This document shows, piece after piece, positions 26,201 through 34,553 of a stretch of 64,000 nt of DNA. The position numbers and the translations under genes are program-made. Position 1 is the first letter of the stretch; every line of letters starts with the position of its first letter. The DNA lies in the NCBI GenBank assembly GCA_964584785.1, contig CAZPBY010000007.1, positions 87,350 to 151,349 of the forward strand, written 5' to 3'. This stretch comes from JAHFTY01 sp964584785 (GTDB lineage Bacteria; Acidobacteriota; Terriglobia; 20CM-2-55-15). A model generated the notes under the pieces. It did no database searches. It was not told the origin of the DNA and was given only the letters and a program-made list of their open reading frames with translations.

Positions 26201-27388
26201 CTAATTGGTTACGAAGTCGGGCGGTCCGGACTTTCCCAACAACCATTGATAAACGCCGAAGATGCTTTTGCAGGTGAAATCGAGCGAGTAACGCCGCCGG
26301 ACAAGGGATTCACCGCGGGCGCCCATTTCCGCACGAGTAGCGGCATTCATATCGAGCGCTTCCTTCAGAGGCTGTGAGAGATCGGCTTCTGTCGTGTCGG
26401 TGAGCCAGCCGCAATTGTTTTCGACCAGCGACTTCCAGGGCGTGTGTTTCGTCGCGATGACCGGAGTGGCATGAGCCAACGCTTCAGCGACGGTATTGCC
26501 GAAATTGTCGTTGTAACTCGGCAACACGTAGCACTGCGCGTGACTGTAGAGCCACGTTTTCTGCAGTTCGTCGACGTGCCCCGCAAAAAAACAGCGGTCC
26601 GCGATACCAAGCTCGTTAGCCAGCTGACGGCAACGCTCGGCGTATTCCTTGTCTCCCGTTCCGGCGATGGCCAGCATCCAATCCGCGTTGCGGCCGGGTC
26701 GTTCTTTTAGAACTTGTGCCCAGGAACGAATCAGAAGCTCGACGCCTTTCTTAGGATGCAGTCGCGAGAGGAAGAGAATATACGGAAGACCACGCAGTTC
26801 CGGCCACGGACTATCCGCAGGGACCGCGGCCTTGCGTTTGATGATTTCTTCAACATCGACTCCGACTGGAATCACCGCAATGGGTGTCTTGAATCCCTGC
26901 GCCCGGATATTTTGCGCCTCCACCATCGAGTTGACGTGTAAACACGAAGCGTTCTGCAAAACTCGATCCTGGAACCACCATCGCGCAATCCGCTTCGAGG
27001 GCCATTTCTGCCGGAGGCACCACGGTTCGTACATGCCCATCACTTCCAGGACGTAAGGCCGCTCGCGCCGCAAAGCCTCGGAAGCGCCGTAGTGCATCGC
27101 GCGCAGCCACGCGCCGTGCAAGTGGTACACATCGGGGGATTCGGCACTGCGCAGGCGCCGCATCATTTCGGCGGACCCTCCGAGCCGCGCCGGTTTCTCG
27201 ACCTGAAAGATCATCATCTCGATTGGAGGGTCCAGCCGCATGGCCGGAGAAATGTTTGGAAATCCCTCCAGAGCCCAAATCTGGACGCGATGACCGTCGG
27301 CTGCCTGGAAGCGGGCATAATTCGAGAGCGATTGAGTCGGTCCGCCATGCTCCGGAGAAAAGATTCCTTGAATGTGGTTAATGTTCAT
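26201..27388 (-). CDS. glycosyltransferase family 4
   Basis: A 395-residue GT-B enzyme. The N-terminal domain opens with HIQGIFSPEHGGPTQSLSNY, the donor domain has LSRLHPKKGVELLI, AGTGDKEYAERC and PSYNDNFGNTVAEALAHATPVIATK, where the E residues of the EX7E-type motif sit. It transfers a sugar from an activated donor to a growing glycan on the cytoplasmic face. It is transcribed toward the HD-GYP gene and opposite to the oxidoreductase gene at 27477; it marks the left edge of the second surface-glycan locus. Confidence 0.88.
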   Translation of the reverse strand: MNINHIQGIFSPEHGGPTQSLSNYARFQAADGHRVQIWALEGFPNISPAMRLDPPIEMMIFQVEKPARLGGSAEMMRRLRSAESPDVYHLHGAWLRAMHYGASEALRRERPYVLEVMGMYEPWCLRQKWPSKRIARWWFQDRVLQNASCLHVNSMVEAQNIRAQGFKTPIAVIPVGVDVEEIIKRKAAVPADSPWPELRGLPYILFLSRLHPKKGVELLIRSWAQVLKERPGRNADWMLAIAGTGDKEYAERCRQLANELGIADRCFFAGHVDELQKTWLYSHAQCYVLPSYNDNFGNTVAEALAHATPVIATKHTPWKSLVENNCGWLTDTTEADLSQPLKEALDMNAATRAEMGARGESLVRRRYSLDFTCKSIFGVYQWLLGKSGPPDFVTN

Positions 27389-27476
27389 AAGCCCAGCGTC
27401 ATCTGTCTCAAGGCTCTAATTTAAATGAAGGGCATTCTCGGCCAGATGATAAATTCTCTCGCATGCGGGAAATGAG

Positions 27477-28472
27477 ATGGGCGCGGACCTGAGAGCCGCG
27501 ATTATCGGTTGCGGTTTCATCGGTGAAAAGCGACGAGTGGCTCTCTGCGGCAATTGCCGCCTTACCGTTTGCTGCGACGTCGATGCATCGCGTGCATCGG
27601 CGTTTGCCGCAAAATCCGGCGCAACTGCGTGCACCGACTGGCATGACGCGATAAACAGCAGCGACGTCGACATCGTTTTTGTCGCCACGACTCACGACAA
27701 GCTGGCCCCCATCACCCATGCCGCGGTTTTGAAAGGCAAGCACGTTCTTGTCGAAAAACCCGCGGGCTTGAATGCCGCCGAACTGGAACCTATCCGAAGA
27801 GCTGTTAACGAAACACGTTCGATTGTCCGCGTCGGTTTCAATCATCGGTACCACCGTGCCTTTCGCAAAGCGCGCGAGATTGCCGATTCCGGCGTCCTCG
27901 GTGATCTGATGTTCATCCGCGGCCGCTACGGTCATGGCGGCCGGCCGGGTTATGACCGCGAATGGCGCGCCATTCCGGAGTTGTCGGGCGGTGGGGAAGC
28001 CATCGATCAGGGAATGCATTTGATCGATCTTGCCCGCTGGTTTTTGGGTGATTTCACATCCATTCAGGGATACGCGGGCACGTTTTTCTGGAACATGCCG
28101 GTCGAGGACAACGCGTTTTTCCTGTTACGTTCGGCTGATGATCGCGTGGCGTTTCTACATGCGACGTGGACCGAGTGGAAAAATCTGTTTTCGTTCGAAA
28201 TCTATGGGCGTCTCGGAAAGCTTGAAGTGACCGGCCTCGGCGGCAGCTACGGAATTGAGCGTCTCGCACGCTATCAGATGAGTCCTCAAATGGGGCCGCC
28301 CGAAACGACCATTTATGAATACCCGATGGCCGACGATTCCTGGGAACTCGAGACCAGGGAATTCCTGAATGACGTGCGGCTGCGCCGTCAAGCCCAGCCC
28401 GGTTTAACGGAAGCCATCGCGGCGATCCGCATCGTTGAGAGAATCTATGAACTAGGCCGCGTTCAATCTTGA
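27477..28472 (+). CDS. Gfo/Idh/MocA family oxidoreductase
   Basis: A 331-residue NAD(P)-dependent sugar dehydrogenase-like protein. The Rossmann motif GCGFIGEKRR is at about 11-20, EKP in VLVEKPAG carries the conserved Lys near 98, and GGGEAIDQGMHLIDLARW is the C-terminal domain signature with the catalytic His. The family oxidises or reduces hydroxyl/keto groups of sugars and nucleotide sugars. The following epimerase gene is 24 bp downstream, so the two probably prepare a sugar for the glycan. Confidence 0.87.
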   Translation: MGADLRAAIIGCGFIGEKRRVALCGNCRLTVCCDVDASRASAFAAKSGATACTDWHDAINSSDVDIVFVATTHDKLAPITHAAVLKGKHVLVEKPAGLNAAELEPIRRAVNETRSIVRVGFNHRYHRAFRKAREIADSGVLGDLMFIRGRYGHGGRPGYDREWRAIPELSGGGEAIDQGMHLIDLARWFLGDFTSIQGYAGTFFWNMPVEDNAFFLLRSADDRVAFLHATWTEWKNLFSFEIYGRLGKLEVTGLGGSYGIERLARYQMSPQMGPPETTIYEYPMADDSWELETREFLNDVRLRRQAQPGLTEAIAAIRIVERIYELGRVQS

Positions 28473-28496
28473 AATTCTTCACGGGGGTATCTCACC

Positions 28497-29450
28497 TTGA
28501 AGTTCTTTGTAACCGGAGCAGCAGGTTTCATTGGAAGTAACGTCACCGATCGTTTGCTGGCGAACGGTCATCACGTGACGGGGTACGACAACTATTCAAC
28601 CGGACAAAAAAGGTTCCTGGAAAAGGCCGACGCGCACCCGGCTTTCACCTTCGTTCAAGGCGACATTCTGGATCTCCAGGCGCTTTCCGCCGCGATGGAC
28701 GGCAGCGAATTTGTATTCCACTTCGCGGCCAACGCCGATGTGCGTTTCGGCACGGACCATCCGCGTCGAGATTTGGACCAAAACACCATCGGAACCTGGA
28801 ATGTGCTCGAAGCGATGCGACGCAATCGAATTCAACGGATTGTGTTTTCATCGACGGGCTCGATTTACGGAGAGCCTGACGTGTTTCCCACTCCCGAGTC
28901 GTGCCCGTTTCCAGTTCAAACGTCGCTTTACGGCGCCGCAAAGCTTGCCGCTGAAGGTCTCATTCAAGCTTACGTGACGGGATTTGGATTCCAGGCCTGG
29001 ATCTTCCGATTCGTATCGCTTCTTGGCGAACGCTATTCGCACGGCCACGTCTTCGACTTCTACAAGCAACTTCTCGAACACCCGCAGGAACTTCATGTTC
29101 TCGGCGACGGAACGCAGCGGAAGAGTTACCTGTATGTCGCCGATTGCGCCGATGCGATTGTGCTGGCCATTCAAAAAGCCGGCGATCCCGTGAACATCTT
29201 CAACCTGGGCACCGACCAATACTGTGAAGTGAAAGACAGTATCGGCTGGATCTGCAAACACCTCGGACTTCAACCGAAACTCACTTTCGCCGGTGGGAAG
29301 CGAGGTTGGATAGGCGACAGCCCGTTCATCTTCCTGGACTGCAGGAAAATCCGCGCGCTCGGTTGGAAGCCCCGGCTGAGTATCCAGGAAGGAGTCATCA
29401 CGACTTTGAAGTATCTGCAGAAAAACGAGTGGCTGCTTCATGCCCGGTGA
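28497..29450 (+). CDS. NAD-dependent epimerase (UDP-glucose 4-epimerase-like)
   Basis: A 317-residue extended SDR. GAAGFIGSN binds NAD at 7-15, SSTGSIYGE is the Ser/Thr motif and YGAAKLAAE the YxxxK pair; DGTQRKSYLYVADC is the usual substrate-side loop. The start is TTG 28497, supported by GGGGG about 11 nt upstream and by KFFVTGAAG as a family start. The end overlaps the nucleotidyltransferase gene by 11 bp, indicating coupled expression. It likely makes or modifies a nucleotide sugar; the exact substrate is not readable. Confidence 0.87.
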   Translation: MKFFVTGAAGFIGSNVTDRLLANGHHVTGYDNYSTGQKRFLEKADAHPAFTFVQGDILDLQALSAAMDGSEFVFHFAANADVRFGTDHPRRDLDQNTIGTWNVLEAMRRNRIQRIVFSSTGSIYGEPDVFPTPESCPFPVQTSLYGAAKLAAEGLIQAYVTGFGFQAWIFRFVSLLGERYSHGHVFDFYKQLLEHPQELHVLGDGTQRKSYLYVADCADAIVLAIQKAGDPVNIFNLGTDQYCEVKDSIGWICKHLGLQPKLTFAGGKRGWIGDSPFIFLDCRKIRALGWKPRLSIQEGVITTLKYLQKNEWLLHAR

Positions 29451-30150
29451 CGATCGGCTCTTTCCCATCGCCATTCTCGCGGGTGGAATCGCCACGCGAC
29501 TCCGCCCGCTGACCGAAAAGATTCCGAAAGCTCTCGTGGAAATCGATGGAGAGCCGTTCCTCGCACATCAACTTCGACTGCTGGCGAAGCATGGTGCAGA
29601 TCAGGTGATTTTTTGCACCGGTTATCGTGGCGAGATGATCGAGGAATTCCTCGGAGACGGCAGCCGGTTTGGCGTTCGCGCAGCGTATTCGCACGACGGG
29701 GCGGTGCTTCTGGGAACAGCCGGAGCGATACGCAAGGCTCTTCCGAAGCTCGGTGAAACGTTTTTTGTTCTGTACGGTGATTCGTACCTGCCGTGCGACT
29801 ATGCCGCGATCCAGACGGCTTTCGTGACGTCCGGTAAATCTGCATTGATGACCGTTTACCGGAATGAGGGCCAATGGGATTCGAGCAACGTCGAATTTGC
29901 GGAGGGGAGAATCATCGCATACGACAAGCAGGATCGGACTCCGCGGATGCGGTACATCGATTACGGACTCGGAGTCTTCCGTGCGTCCGCGTTCGCCGGC
30001 ACGCCTGACGGCGTGCCGTACGATCTCGCGATTGTCTATCAACAACTGCTGCGTGAGAACAACCTCGCTGCCTTTGAAGTGCACGAGCGCTTCTACGAAA
30101 TCGGATCCTTCCAGGGGTTGAAGGATTTCGGCAGCTATCTCAAAGCTTGA
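29440..30150 (+). CDS. sugar-1-phosphate nucleotidyltransferase (HddC-like)
   Basis: A 236-residue enzyme of the NTP-transferase fold. LAGGIATRLRPLTEKIPKAL is the nucleotide-binding signature, FVLYGDSYL carries the metal-binding Asp, and YIDYGLGVF and YEIGSFQGLKDF follow. The overall pattern is closest, in my reading, to D-glycero-D-manno-heptose-1-phosphate guanylyltransferases; mannose- or glucose-1-phosphate transfer is an alternative. The nearby GmhA-, GmhB- and transaldolase-like genes on the other strand support the heptose reading. Its 3' end overlaps the convergent transaldolase gene by 11 bp. Confidence 0.82.
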   Translation: MPGDDRLFPIAILAGGIATRLRPLTEKIPKALVEIDGEPFLAHQLRLLAKHGADQVIFCTGYRGEMIEEFLGDGSRFGVRAAYSHDGAVLLGTAGAIRKALPKLGETFFVLYGDSYLPCDYAAIQTAFVTSGKSALMTVYRNEGQWDSSNVEFAEGRIIAYDKQDRTPRMRYIDYGLGVFRASAFAGTPDGVPYDLAIVYQQLLRENNLAAFEVHERFYEIGSFQGLKDFGSYLKA

Positions 30151-30859
30151 AGCCGGACTTCACAGCATCGTCGTAGAACATCTTTACGGTATCCAGGGAG
30201 TACTCGCCGAGGTCCTTACCGACCAGATCCAGTTTTTTAAGAATGTCGCTCGTCGCGGTGATGATGTGGCATCCGATGGAGTTGGCCTGAAAAACGTTCA
30301 GCAGTTCGCGGGGACTGGCCCAGATCAGTTCGATGTTCGGATATGGCGCGATCAATTCCATCGCTGCGGCCATAAGGGGAACGGGATCGCGTCCGGTGTC
30401 GGCGACGCGGCCGGCGAAGACAGAAATGTAGGCAGGCGCGTCTCCTTTCAATGCGGCGGCGACGTCGCGCACCTGACCCAGTGTCAGCAGCGCCGTCACG
30501 TTCAACTTAATGCCTTCGCGTGTCAGCCGCGAAATCGATTCGAGTGAAGGCTGGCGCCGCGTGTTCGTCACCGGGATTTTGACGTAAACGTTCTTTCCCC
30601 ACGCGGCGATCTTGCGAGCCTGGCGTTCCATATCCGAAAAGTCGTCCGCGAAAACTTCGAGCGAAATCGGACGGTCCGGAATGAACTCCAGAATGTCCCG
30701 CGCGAAGCTTTCGTAGTTGGCGATGCCGGCTTTGCGCATGAGCGTGGGATTGGTGGTGAAACCCTGGATGCGCGGATCCTTGTACAGTCCGAGCATCGTG
30801 GCTTTGTCGGCGCCGTCGCCGAACAGTTTGGTTGTGAGCTTTGGAATTGAAGAAATCAT
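30140..30859 (-). CDS. transaldolase-family enzyme
   Basis: A 239-residue protein from the ATG at 30859; the frame stays open to 31150, but that extension lies over the HAD gene and is not family-like. Motifs: QGFTTNPTLMRKAGI near residue 30, EVFADDF, VYVKIPVT with the Schiff-base Lys, NVTALLTLGQV and ISVFAGRVADTGRDP. The family moves dihydroxyacetone units and can yield sedoheptulose 7-phosphate. Placement beside GmhA- and GmhB-like genes suggests supply of that heptose precursor; a fructose-6-phosphate aldolase-like activity is another possibility. Confidence 0.85.
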   Translation of the reverse strand: MISSIPKLTTKLFGDGADKATMLGLYKDPRIQGFTTNPTLMRKAGIANYESFARDILEFIPDRPISLEVFADDFSDMERQARKIAAWGKNVYVKIPVTNTRRQPSLESISRLTREGIKLNVTALLTLGQVRDVAAALKGDAPAYISVFAGRVADTGRDPVPLMAAAMELIAPYPNIELIWASPRELLNVFQANSIGCHIITATSDILKKLDLVGKDLGEYSLDTVKMFYDDAVKSGFKL

Positions 30860-30872
30860 AAAATTATCCGCG

Positions 30873-31430
30873 CTAAGCGCGCTCCAGAATCCAGTCGGCG
30901 GCCTCTCGCAGCGTGGTGACGATGGCGTGAGGCGCCTTCTGAGGCTTTTGTTCCTGATAGTCGTAATTGATAAGAATCGACGGACATCCGGCGTTGTGGC
31001 CGGCATCGATGTCGCGCCAACGATCCCCGATGCAGTAGCACGAGGCCATATCCAGCTGATATCGGGCGGCACCTTGAAGCAGCAAACCGGGAGCGGGTTT
31101 CCGGCAGGCGCAACCATCGCCGTCGGTGTGATAGCAGACGAAGATGTCATCCAAGGGCAACTTCGCGCGAAGTCGCGAGTGGATCGACTCCACGATTTCG
31201 CGCGACTGAGTTCCGCGTCCGACGTCGGGTTGGTTGGTCACAACGAGTGCAAGAAAACCTGCCTGCTTCAGGTCACTCAAGGGTTGGGCTGTGTTCGGAA
31301 GAATTTCGAGTTCAGCGAGCGATTGCGGTGGATACGGCCGTCCCTGGCGCACGATCGATCGGTTCAACACACCGTCGCGATCCAGAAAAACTGCGCGGCG
31401 AACGTGATCGGTTAACGGACGGATTCCCAT
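30873..31430 (-). CDS. gmhB: HAD phosphatase, D-glycero-D-manno-heptose-1,7-bisphosphate phosphatase-like
   Basis: A 185-residue HAD hydrolase. Nucleophile motif FLDRDGVLN (about 15-23), motif II VVTNQPDVGRG, the zinc-loop Cys/His CYHTDGDGCACRKP and motif III/IV GDRWRDIDAGHNAG match GmhB and histidinol-phosphatase relatives. It should remove the 7-phosphate from heptose 1,7-bisphosphate. Its start overlaps the end of the SIS-domain gene by 19 bp, and the transaldolase gene begins 13 bp after its stop, forming a three-gene minus-strand operon. Confidence 0.82.
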   Translation of the reverse strand: MGIRPLTDHVRRAVFLDRDGVLNRSIVRQGRPYPPQSLAELEILPNTAQPLSDLKQAGFLALVVTNQPDVGRGTQSREIVESIHSRLRAKLPLDDIFVCYHTDGDGCACRKPAPGLLLQGAARYQLDMASCYCIGDRWRDIDAGHNAGCPSILINYDYQEQKPQKAPHAIVTTLREAADWILERA

Positions 31431-32032
31431 TTGGTTTGAGTGGACTTGAGCGCCGGGTGCGAAACCATCAGATGCCAGACGACGGCCTGAAAAGCTTCCG
31501 TATGCGGCGTGATGTGATCCGGATTGACCGTAGGGATAATCACACAGGCGTCCGCCACTTTGGCCGTATACCCACCGTCTCTTCCCACAACGCCGACGAT
31601 CGTCGCGCGGACTTCCTTCGCATACTTCAGCGCCGCGACGATGTTCGGGCTCACCTGCTTTTCGAGATTCCCGCCGCCGACCGAGAACACCAGAACCGCA
31701 TCTTCTTCCCTAAGCTGACTGACGCGCAACCAATTCTCGAAGACGGTCGCCCATCCTTCATCGTTGGTCCGCGCGGTCAGTTCCGAAACGTTATCGGTGG
31801 GCGCGTACGCCTCGATTCCCACGATCTTTCGGAAATCGTTCACCGCGTGGGATGCGTTCGCTGCGCTTCCACCGACGCCGAGAACAAACAAGCGTCCTTT
31901 GCGAGACCGCGTTTGAGCAAGCAGCGCGACGACCCGGTCAATAGCTGCAGCATCCAACTGTTCAACGATTTTTGTCGCTTCCTTCAGATAGTCGAGTACG
32001 AATGGCATAGAGGGAGAGTAAGTGAATGACAT
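31412..32032 (-). CDS. gmhA: SIS-domain phosphoheptose isomerase-like protein
   Basis: About 206 residues from ATG 32032 (MSFTYSPSMPF); ATG 32008 (MPFVLDYL) is equally possible, and the longer frame to 32275 overlaps a plus-strand gene. The SIS domain shows FVLGVGGSAANASHAVNDF, VSELTARTNDEGWATVF, LVFSVGGGNLEKQVSPN and HITPHTEAFQAVVWH, close to GmhA. GmhA converts sedoheptulose 7-phosphate to heptose 7-phosphate in the cytoplasm. No Shine-Dalgarno decides the start. It heads the operon with GmhB-like and transaldolase genes. Confidence 0.8.
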   Translation of the reverse strand: MSFTYSPSMPFVLDYLKEATKIVEQLDAAAIDRVVALLAQTRSRKGRLFVLGVGGSAANASHAVNDFRKIVGIEAYAPTDNVSELTARTNDEGWATVFENWLRVSQLREEDAVLVFSVGGGNLEKQVSPNIVAALKYAKEVRATIVGVVGRDGGYTAKVADACVIIPTVNPDHITPHTEAFQAVVWHLMVSHPALKSTQTKWESVR

Positions 32033-32191
32033 TTCGAGATCAACAAACAACCTGTTGGCGTTTGAAGGCAATTCCCTTCTTGTGAAAATCTTGTTCACCC
32101 GCTTACCATCTTTCGGAGTGAACGTTCCTGTGTTCACTTTCGCCGCAAAGGCCGGTGTACGGCCGTCGATCGAGGATCCGGCGGTCTCGAA

Positions 32192-32635
32192 ATGAACGAA
32201 ATCATTCAAATCAAGAATGGCGACAAGCTCCTGGCCATGATCCTGCCGCACTCGTTCAGCCAGCCGGGAATTCACTTCTTCACGCCGAACGATCTATCGC
32301 AACAGCTGGCCTACATGAGTTACCAAACGGGTAAAGTGATCCCGGCACATGTTCACAATCCGGTTGCTCGCGAAGTCACCTTTACTCAGGAAACGCTCTT
32401 CATCAGGAAGGGAAGCCTCCGTGTCGACTTTTACACGGCGGATCGCGATTACCTGGAGAGCCGGGTTTTGTTCGCGGGTGATGTCATCCTGTTGATTCAG
32501 GGCGGCCATGGCTTTGAAGTGCTCGAACCACTGGAAATGGTGGAAGTCAAACAAGGTCCGTATTTGGGCGAGCAGGATAAGACGCGTTTCGAGGGGATCT
32601 CCAGCAAAGAGGTCTCGATCACGACAGCAAAATGA
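32192..32635 (+). CDS. cupin-fold protein, sugar-locus type
   Basis: A 147-residue small beta-barrel protein. The metal-binding-like HVHNP and the later REVTFTQETLFIRKGSLRVDFYT and GDVILLIQGGHGFEVL fit the two cupin motifs. Similar small cupins occur next to aminotransferases in surface-glycan loci; their role is often unproven, some being isomerases or binding proteins. The stop overlaps the aminotransferase start by 4 bp (ATGA), so it is coupled to it. Confidence 0.75.
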   Translation: MNEIIQIKNGDKLLAMILPHSFSQPGIHFFTPNDLSQQLAYMSYQTGKVIPAHVHNPVAREVTFTQETLFIRKGSLRVDFYTADRDYLESRVLFAGDVILLIQGGHGFEVLEPLEMVEVKQGPYLGEQDKTRFEGISSKEVSITTAK

Positions 32636-33747
32636 GCTTCATTCCAGTAAACGAGCCGGTTCTGTCGGGAAACGAGAAACGGTATCTGGCCGAGTGTATC
32701 GAAACGGGATGGATTTCATCCGAGGGACCCTTCATCACACAATTGGAAACGGGACTTGCGCAACGCGTCGGCCGGAAGCACGGCATCGCGGTCTGTAACG
32801 GCAGCGTTGCGTTGGACGTCGCGCTTACGGCGCTGAAGATCGGTCCCGGCGATGAAGTCATCCTGCCCAGCTTCACCATCATTTCCTGCGCTGCAGCCAT
32901 TGTGCGCTGCGGGGCCACGCCGATCGCGGTGGACGCCGATCCGAACAACTGGAACCTTCAAACCGGGCTGATCGAAAGGCTGATCACAGCGCGCACGAAG
33001 GCCATCATGGTCGTGCATCTGTACGGCCTCCCGGTCGACATGAATCCTGTGATGCAGATCGCCAATCGCCACGAACTGCGTGTGATCGAAGATTTTGCGG
33101 AAGTGATTGGCCAAACCTATCACGGTCGACCGTGCGGCAGTTTTGGCGACATCAGCGCGACCAGCTTTTACCCGAACAAACACATCACCACTGGTGAAGG
33201 GGGAATGGTGCTGGCTGACGATGAGCAGCTTGCCTCGCACTGCCGCAACCTCCGAAATTTGTGTTTCGGCAAAACGCGGCGCTTTGTTCACGAGGAGCTC
33301 GGCTGGAACTTCCGGATGAGCAATCTTCAAGCTGCAGTCGGTGTGGCGCAGCTGGAAAAACTCGATCGAACGCTCCAGCGAAAGCGCCAGATCGGCGCGT
33401 TGTACCGTCGTGAATTGCAGGGAGTGAAGGGAATCAAGCTGCCTGTGGCAACGAGCAACGGTGCCGAGAATCTGTACTGGGTCTTTGGCGTCGTGCTCGA
33501 CGATGAGGTTCCGTTCGACGCGGACGGCGCGATGCAGCGGCTTCACGACCTGGGGATCGGCACCCGGCCGTTTTTCTGGCCGATGCATCGGCAGCCTGTC
33601 TTCCTCAAGATGGGTCTCTTCGCGGAGGCGAACTGCCCGGTCTCCGAACGCCTCGGCGAACGCGGGTTCTACCTGCCGAGCGGATTGGCCATTACCGACG
33701 ATCAGATTGTTCTCGCCGCGGCGGCGCTGAAGAGGATTCTGGCATGA
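32632..33747 (+). CDS. DegT/DnrJ/EryC1/StrS-family PLP aminotransferase
   Basis: A 371-residue type-I-fold aminotransferase. The opening IPVNEPVLSGNEKRYLAECIETGWISSEG is split here only by eye; GSVALDVALTAL, EDFAEVIG and the internal aldimine Lys in FYPNKHITTGEGGM are all present. The family transaminates keto-sugar nucleotides to amino sugars such as perosamine, viosamine or AHBA-like compounds. It overlaps the methyltransferase start by 4 bp. Together with cupin and methyltransferase it may create an N-modified amino sugar. Confidence 0.9.
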   Translation: MSFIPVNEPVLSGNEKRYLAECIETGWISSEGPFITQLETGLAQRVGRKHGIAVCNGSVALDVALTALKIGPGDEVILPSFTIISCAAAIVRCGATPIAVDADPNNWNLQTGLIERLITARTKAIMVVHLYGLPVDMNPVMQIANRHELRVIEDFAEVIGQTYHGRPCGSFGDISATSFYPNKHITTGEGGMVLADDEQLASHCRNLRNLCFGKTRRFVHEELGWNFRMSNLQAAVGVAQLEKLDRTLQRKRQIGALYRRELQGVKGIKLPVATSNGAENLYWVFGVVLDDEVPFDADGAMQRLHDLGIGTRPFFWPMHRQPVFLKMGLFAEANCPVSERLGERGFYLPSGLAITDDQIVLAAAALKRILA

Positions 33748-34511
33748 GCGTCTTCGATGAGCAGTACGCGCGTTATTACGACCTTCTCTATGCCGACAAA
33801 GACTACGCCACCGAAGCGGACTACGTTGCCCGATTAGTTCGGGCTCACAATCCCTCAGCCAAAACCATTTTGGAGTTGGGATGCGGGACAGGCAAACACG
33901 CCGAGCTTCTGGCCCGCCGCGGCTTCATTCTCCATGGAGTGGATCGCAGCGAGCAGATGGTTCGCCGCGCCCTGGAGCGCGCTTCAGGCAGCGCCGTTTC
34001 GAATGCCATGACCTTTGCGGTCGCCGACGTCACGAGCTTTCGCAGTGACGCGCGCTTTGATTCGGTGATCTCACTGTTTCACGTCGTTTCGTATCAAACC
34101 ACCAACTCGGCCGTCAGCCGCATGTTTGCGGTGGCGTCGCAACACCTTCGTTCGGGTGGCGTCTTTGTTTTTGATGTTTGGTACGGTCCGGCGGTGCTCG
34201 AGCAAAAACCCTCGGTCCGGATCAAGCGACTGGAAGACTCCAATGAACGAATCGTTCGCGTGGCGGAACCTGTTGTGAACTCCGACAAGAACACTGTCGA
34301 GGTTCGCTACAGCATGTTCTGCGTCGGCAAGCAGCGGGAAGTGCGATACGAGTTTGAGGAACGACACATTGTCCGCTATTTCTTCCTGCCGGAACTGGAC
34401 TTGATGCTCGGCCAGGCTGGTTTCAAGCTGGAGAAGGCCGAGGAGTGGCTAACCTCTGCTCCGGCTTCCCCCGGTACCTGGAGCGTCACCGTCGTCGCGC
34501 GGAAGTCCTGA
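33744..34511 (+). CDS. class I SAM-dependent methyltransferase
   Basis: A 255-residue enzyme. Motif I is LELGCGTGKHAELLA near residue 44, followed by GVDRSEQMV and the acidic AVADVTSF. It resembles small-molecule/sugar N- or O-methyltransferases of glycan loci. Coupled to the aminotransferase gene by a 4-bp overlap, so N-methylation of the amino sugar is a reasonable inference; O-methylation cannot be excluded. The gene ends 42 bp before the convergent beta-helix gene. Confidence 0.85.
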   Translation: MSVFDEQYARYYDLLYADKDYATEADYVARLVRAHNPSAKTILELGCGTGKHAELLARRGFILHGVDRSEQMVRRALERASGSAVSNAMTFAVADVTSFRSDARFDSVISLFHVVSYQTTNSAVSRMFAVASQHLRSGGVFVFDVWYGPAVLEQKPSVRIKRLEDSNERIVRVAEPVVNSDKNTVEVRYSMFCVGKQREVRYEFEERHIVRYFFLPELDLMLGQAGFKLEKAEEWLTSAPASPGTWSVTVVARKS

Positions 34512-34553
34512 CGCTTCGTTCCAGGTTCCAACCCGTCAACCGAACTCGCGGTC

